A DNA stretch of 64,000 nucleotides from contig CM054058.1 in the NCBI GenBank assembly GCA_028641055.1, forward strand, positions 83,556,020 to 83,620,019. The letters are read 5' to 3'. Position 1 is the stretch's first letter, and every line of letters starts with the position of its first letter. Position numbers and translations under genes: made by a program. This DNA is from Alopecurus myosuroides. Taxonomy: Eukaryota; Streptophyta; Magnoliopsida; Poales; Poaceae. This document shows positions 58,620 through 64,000 of this stretch, piece after piece. The notes under the pieces are model-generated. The model made no database searches. It saw only the letters and a program-made list of their open reading frames with translations, and had not been told where the DNA came from.

Positions 58620-59345
58620 GGGGTTCTCGAATGGTGAGAATGGCCAAAGCCTAGTGGGGCCACATATGCGAGTAGGGCACACAGGCCCACTAGGAATGCG
58701 GCCAATGAGTAGGGGGAACCCTGGCCGAATATGCTAGGGATTCCTTCCTTTATATGCATAGGAAAGAGGATCAGAAATAATTAGTATTGGACTCCCCCCT
58801 ACTTAATCGGAAGGGGAGAGATCCCTATTGGATTCTAGCTCCCTCCCCACCCCAAGGCGCATAGGGAAAGGAGGACTCCCAGAGGACTCCACCTCCCCTC
58901 ACCCCATGGTGTAGACAAGGAACAGGGGAGGGAGTCCCACTAGGACTCCTTCCTTCTAGGGAGTGGGAGTCCTAGAAGGCGCCTAACCTAGTATATAAAG
59001 GGCAGAGGTGCTCCAAGGAATCCCACCCCAAAGCCCGGGCGCACCAGCCCCTTCCTCACACCACCTCTCCCCCCGACAGTGTTTCATTGCCCCGATGCTT
59101 CGTCCACGTTGTGGGAGCTTAGCTGGATTATTGCCCTGGCTTGACCTAGTTCTCATCGGTGATTGTGGAGAACCCCAGATCTTCATCGAGAACATCCCGC
59201 TTCATCAACATGCTTGATATCGTTATTATGTGGTGTTGCTGATCACGTATGTGTGGATACCGTGTAGGTGTTGTGCTTGTGGTACTCTTTCGTGAGGATA
59301 ATACATCTCCCTCTAGAATTGGATCTTGGTTAGGCGCTAGAATTT
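58620..59345 (+). mobile_element. probable LTR fragment
   Basis: Composition and order resemble cereal LTRs: a stretch rich in GGACTCC repeats, a TATA box in AGTATATAAAGGGC (near 58992), then a C-rich leader and a T-rich end. No TG...CA boundaries or target duplication were found. 59346-59730 is unassigned. Confidence 0.4.
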
Positions 59346-59730
59346 TTTTATTTTTTTAGTGCATTATCCAACAAGGTGTGCGTGTGTTCATTCATAGGGT
59401 GAGTGTATTCGCGTGTATGAGATAGCTTTCTTTCGGAATGTGTTTCTCAAAATAAAAAAATATCCCAACGCACTCCCGTTCAAACCCACTTCCTCTAATC
59501 CCATAGTTTTGAGAGCATACACCGTATCCTACTCGAATACTTACTAGGATTATCAATCCATCGTCATAAACTTGAAGGCGTTCAAACAAGAAAATGAGGG
59601 CTAGGAGCCACCGCACCTCTGAGAGGAGTTCCTAGATGCCAAGAAAAGTTCCTACACCTAAAAACAGTGTGCTACCTCTGCTACCGTGATAAGGCTCGCC
59701 CTTGACGCTGGTTTCCAACGGCGTCAAGAT

Positions 59731-62700
59731 GGAAATTTTATATCCCACAAGTGTAGGGAACCGCAACAGTCTTCGAGGGTAAGTGTAACCCAATTTAATG
59801 ATTCCACACAAGGGGATCCAAAAATTACCTAACTATAGCCTTGGAAGTTGAGTTGTCAATTCAACCACACCTGAGAAGAACTTAACCAAATATATTAGTA
59901 ATAAATGACACCAGATAATAAGCTATTGACGTGGTGATGGAGGATTCTCTTGCATAGTCAACACACCTAATACAATGGTAATTGTATAGATTCACGGGTT
60001 CAGCGAAGAGATAGTGGAAGTGGTGTAATATGGAGTGGAATAGGTGATTAGTGTGATCTAAAATAATAATGGCAGCAAAGTAACAAATGACAAAAGCATG
60101 TGAAAACAGTAGCAATAATAGTAATATATGGACCGGCGTACATAGTTTCACTAGTGGAAACTCTCCAAACAACAGAAGAAGTGTTGGGTAGACAAATTAC
60201 AGCTAGGAAATTGACAAATCATGAGCGCATAAAAGTGCTATTATGACGAGATATAGTTCATGGGTTCGAACATGGTAGGCACTACGTCAAGGTATATGGA
60301 CAACTCTGGCTTCATACATATCTAAAAGTACACCTCAAGAAAGCTATCTAGCAAACCTCTTGGTATTAAGTTGTAGCAACGAAGTGATTTATTTGTGTGC
60401 AACAGACAGATGTATTAAGAAAAATACGTAATGTAAGCAGTAATACTCATCCATAGACAAGAACACCTCTCTCCCTAGTGGCACCAACACATCCCCCACC
60501 CGTCGCCTTTCTATCACTCGACCACAAATGAAGAGGAGGCATGAACCCACTATCTAGCATGTAAACCCCCTCTTGGAGATGTATACAATTACGTGATCAA
60601 GGTAACCTCACCCATAGGAGAGTATTGCAAGAACACGTTAAAACACTTTAAAGATATAAGTGAAGCTTCTCATATAATGACATGAAAAAAATAATCATAA
60701 TTCCATGGTTCATAGGATCCCAGCAAACACAATATATAGCATTACATTAGATGGACCTCAATCATGTAGGGAAGGTCATGAGGATAGTGTACTGATCATC
60801 AAGGTGAAGAGGATACCAACTAGCTACTGTAATGAACCCGTAGTCCTTGGGATAACTACTCAGAAGCATCACGGAGGCAGAATGGTCAATGGAGATGGAT
60901 CCGGGGGGAACTTTCTTGTCTCGATAGAGTGCCAAAATAGAGACTTCTTCCACCCTAATTAGGGTTTTGGATGGCGGTGAAGTTCAGCGCGTTTCTAAAA
61001 AAATCCTCCGGTAGTGTTCCTTTTTAGGGTAAAAGTGATTTTATAGGCGAAGAGGCAACGTTAGGAGGTGCCCGAGGCCTCGAGATGAGCCCAGGAGCGG
61101 GTAGAGGATAGGCCACGCCATCATGTCACGTGCTGGCCCCGAGGCCCATTCTAGGTGCCATTATGTCTCCCAGAGTCTTCTGGTGAATAAAAATCCTCAA
61201 AAAATTCAACTCATTCTAAACAGTTTCATTTTTTCTACAATACACAGAATTGTTTCCTTTTACAAGTCATAACATGAAAACTCTCTCAAAACTGAAGTAT
61301 AGGTGCTAAGCACAAGTGTGGAATAAAGGATAGTAATGCTACCTTCTCTTTTTTATGGTGGCCTTCGTGGCCCTTTTATATTTTCTCTCATTTGTTCTCT
61401 TTGGGGTCTTTTTTGGTGGCCACTTTGGACTCTTTTAATCCTCGCCGGTAGGGGCAACATTCTATATTACAATGAATCATCACTCTTTTAGTACTCATAA
61501 CTCATAATAAAATAAATCTGATGTATCAAACTGAATGCATCTGCCAGTGTAACATTATGCAATATAACAATGAAGCACGTAATCAAGTAACATAATATAG
61601 ATGAATGTAGTGTGGCAGTATATCTCAGAACGGCTATGGAAATTCCATGATAGGTATGTATGGTGGCTATTTTGAGGAAGATATATGTATTATGTGTAGG
61701 AGAACATGATGAAGTCCTCCCACGTGGTTTGGATGTACTGGCGAAGTACGCGCCTACTCTCGATGTGAGAAAGGGCAATGCACAACACCATAGAGGGTAG
61801 CAAATAGGGTTAGTGGAAGTGTCAGAAAACTGCAACTTAACCTGGATAAAAAAGAACTCAAAAGTTTAAAGATTCCAACTAGCTGTATGATCTTACAAGA
61901 CATAATGAATATCACTCCAAGACGGTCCGTGGCCATGAAAAGTCACTCTTGGCTACCCCGACCGTAGCGAGTAATATTTTTTACCACAGTTGCCATCCAC
62001 ATTAGAAATAATATACCATCATACTTCCAACTGATTATTCAAATGTGACACAGTTTCAAGCTATTAGACCAACCATAAATTGTTTTTACTTTACTAAACC
62101 AGAAAGTTCACCCATTAAGAATATTAATATCTTAGCTATTAGACACCAATCTAATGATCTACAAGATTATGCAGTTTTTCTCGTACCACTACCACATGCA
62201 TGACATTTTCCCGTTCCAACTAACACCAATCAACTAATCGAAAACAACTCTCTTAACAAATATTCATCAAAGACCAGAGAGCTAATCATATCTAAATTAA
62301 GTAAACTAACAAGGTATAAAAAATAAGAAAGGAAATGAAGAGGTAAAAACAGAAGTAGCAAAAAATTAAACTCACAAAGTTATAAGAGTGGAAACTAGAG
62401 TGTTCTAAACGGTTGATCCAACCATTTATTACCAGCACGCAAAAAATAACTAAAAGCAAAGTAAATTATGCCCCAATAATAACACATAGTATTTAAAGCA
62501 ATACAAATATGGTGTCCTGAAAGATGACGTGATAATTTTGTTGATGAAAAAGGGGATGCCTTGGGCATCCCCGAACTGTGAGCTTGTAATTCTTGGATAT
62601 TTCTTGGGGGTGACGTGGGAATATCCAAGCTTGAGCTTTTATCTATTCTTCATCTTCTCATATCATCCTCTTCTCCTTAAACTTGAAAACTTTCTCTGCA

Positions 62701-62745
62701 CAAAACTTCACACAATCTTCATTAGCGGGGTTAGTGCATCAAATA
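59731..62745. mobile_element. LTR-retrotransposon (LTR and internal part), truncated by a Gypsy LTR
   Basis: ATCCCACAAGTGTAGGGAAC followed by GCAACAGTCTTCGAGGG marks the start of an abundant cereal LTR. GTGGCCTTCGTGGCCC and GTGGATGTACTGGCGAAGT (61.3-61.8 kb) and GATGCCTTGGGCATCCCC (62552) are internal landmarks I recognise from the same family. No gag or pol frame is visible. It ends at the Gypsy LTR starting at 62746. Confidence 0.55.
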
Positions 62746-63190
62746 TGTCGGGGATATCCGGAATGGGGTATCCTCCGGCATTTTGAAGGACAGACTATGT
62801 AGAGTACCAAGGGATACGATAGGAGGCCATATTTGGCCGCCCGTAGGATCAAGCGCATGAGGACGTCCCAGATGGCAACCCTACAAGCCCGTCCAAGTTA
62901 GGTTAAATCTCGGAGAGCGTAGATATTAGGTTTAGCTGTTTGGGTGGTGGATCTTTCCTGTAAACCTCGATTCGGTTTCCTATATAAATACAAACGAGAT
63001 AAAACCTAGGGCAGACTCGATCTATCCTAGGTACCTCTAACATGTGTTTGGCTATCGCCGCCATAGTTGATATTTGCGGAAAGTACGGAGCCAATCCGGC
63101 TAACCTGAACCTGGGTAAAAGCTCTGTGTCTTCGCCCTAAGCAACCCCCCCACCCCGCTGCTCTCTACGATGAATCTATTCCGTAGAACT
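62746..63190 (+). mobile_element. Gypsy 5' LTR
   Basis: Begins TGTCGGGGATATCCGG and ends just before the leader GACGGTTGGCACGCATCGTGG (63192-63212), which corresponds to the leader of the Gypsy element at 31986. The element runs on past the window. Confidence 0.65.
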
Positions 63191-63633
63191 CGACGGTTGG
63201 CACGCATCGTGGGGCCAGTGGCGTCTGGGGTGATCTTCTGGGAAGGATTCCTGGGCGGCATCGGCGACACGATCACTGTCGGCACCACCGTCCTAGATCT
63301 GTACGGAGCATACATCGTCAACGAAAATACAGTCACTTCGGCATGCAACCACTTCGTTTTCCCGTACGTCGTCCCCATCGGCTACCTCAACATCTTTGTC
63401 GGGCTAACGACAGAAACAATGGGGTTTCGTTGAGGAAGAAAGTTTTTTCCGCCCGCCTACCACCCCGTCTACGTAGGTAAGGAAAACGCATGTAGCCCAA
63501 ACAGATCCACTTCTACACCTTCCTAGGAAGTTCCGAAAAATAGATCTCATGTTGCCGCCATGATGCAAGCAGAGCCCACTAATAAAGGGTCTGAACCCGA
63601 ATCCATACCGGCCGCAATAAATGGCAAAAAGGA
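63191..63633 (+). mobile_element. Gypsy leader
   Basis: The primer-site-like sequence is followed by about 400 bp of leader. An open frame at 63170-63433 overlaps the LTR edge and has no recognisable motif, so it is not called as a gene. Confidence 0.5.
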
Positions 63634-64000
63634 CTCGGAAGCCAGAACAAATTCCGATGATGATGGAACGGGATTTGTTGAGAAAGTCCGGAAAGCAACT
63701 CGACCCTCAAAAACGTCTATATGGTGGTGCAGGCTAAGCCAACAGAGAAACAAATCCCGAAGGTGGATGAGCAAACGCCCTCCAAGGAAGAACATGCCCT
63801 CGAAAAGGCAGATAGCTGCGCTCCGAGACGGTAAAGGATGAGATCCAACAACACCTCGGAAGCCAGAACAAATTCCGATGATGATGGAACGGGATTTGTT
63901 GAGAAAGTCCGGAAAGCAACTCGACCCTCCAAAACGTCTATATGGTGGTGCAGGCTAAGCCAACAGAGAAACAAATCCCGAAGGTGGATGAGCAAACGCT
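63634..64000 (+). repeat. 221-bp tandem repeat in Gypsy leader
   Basis: CTCGGAAGCCAGAACAAATT at 63634 recurs at 63855 and continues nearly identically to the window end, giving one full unit and at least two thirds of a second. Confidence 0.9.

Noticed and set aside
1..64000. tRNA genes, organelle-derived DNA, CRISPR-like arrays
   Set aside because: None was recognised while reading. A tRNA scan and organelle alignment would settle it.

Overview
The window is plant nuclear DNA, almost certainly from a grass and most likely a Triticeae-type (wheat, barley, rye) repeat-rich region. The evidence is its repeats: CACTA transposons with hairpin-rich ends, a LINE whose genes lie in the order ORF1-ORF2, long Gypsy-type LTRs, a Harbinger element, Stowaway-like MITEs, and CpG-type decay of transposon genes. 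No bacterial operons, tRNA genes or CRISPR arrays were seen. I cannot name the species.

Layout. 1-12.85 kb is a mosaic of CACTA (En/Spm) transposons on the minus strand: an ORF2-type gene (1-2.6 kb), a TNP2-type transposase (8.1-11.4 kb) and a coiled-coil/membrane ORF (11.6-11.9 kb). Between them, inside CACTA-like ends, sit two apparently intact captured genes: a two-exon DEDDy 3'-5' exonuclease (4346-5059) and an AP2/ERF-domain gene (6255-5605). 13.46-21.1 kb is the last exon of a dead 2-oxoglutarate dioxygenase gene, split from its 3' flank by a 7.5-kb LINE. 20.77-44.73 kb is a nearly exact tandem duplication of about 12 kb. Each copy holds dioxygenase 3' flank, a 4.66-kb solo LTR, older LTR-retrotransposon sequence and the 5' end of a Gypsy element. 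44.7-48.7 kb is the rest of that Gypsy element: broken gag, a nested 1.58-kb solo LTR with perfect target duplication, protease, and an antisense coiled-coil ORF, with no reverse transcriptase. 48.67-50.70 kb is a decayed Harbinger element with TAA target duplications.

The one convincing host gene is an intact 337-residue GA2-oxidase-like 2OG-Fe(II) dioxygenase at 50890-51903, only about 185 bp from the Harbinger end. Its downstream sequence (block B, to about 54.4 kb) recurs diverged at 55.9-58.5 kb (block C) and in both copies of the 12-kb duplication (blocks A1 and A2). The locus therefore grew by repeated local duplication and was then hit by transposons. Comparing blocks gives empty sites for the solo LTR and for two MITEs. 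58.5-64 kb is further LTR-retrotransposon sequence ending in a Gypsy LTR and leader with a 221-bp tandem repeat.

No multi-gene pathway is encoded. The main points of interest are the captured exonuclease/AP2 pair, the microhomology-bounded 12-kb duplication, the datable nested insertions, and a 5S-rRNA-like fragment near 54.7 kb. Several one-base length differences between near-identical copies suggest that part of the sequence may carry consensus errors, so frameshift calls should be read with care.
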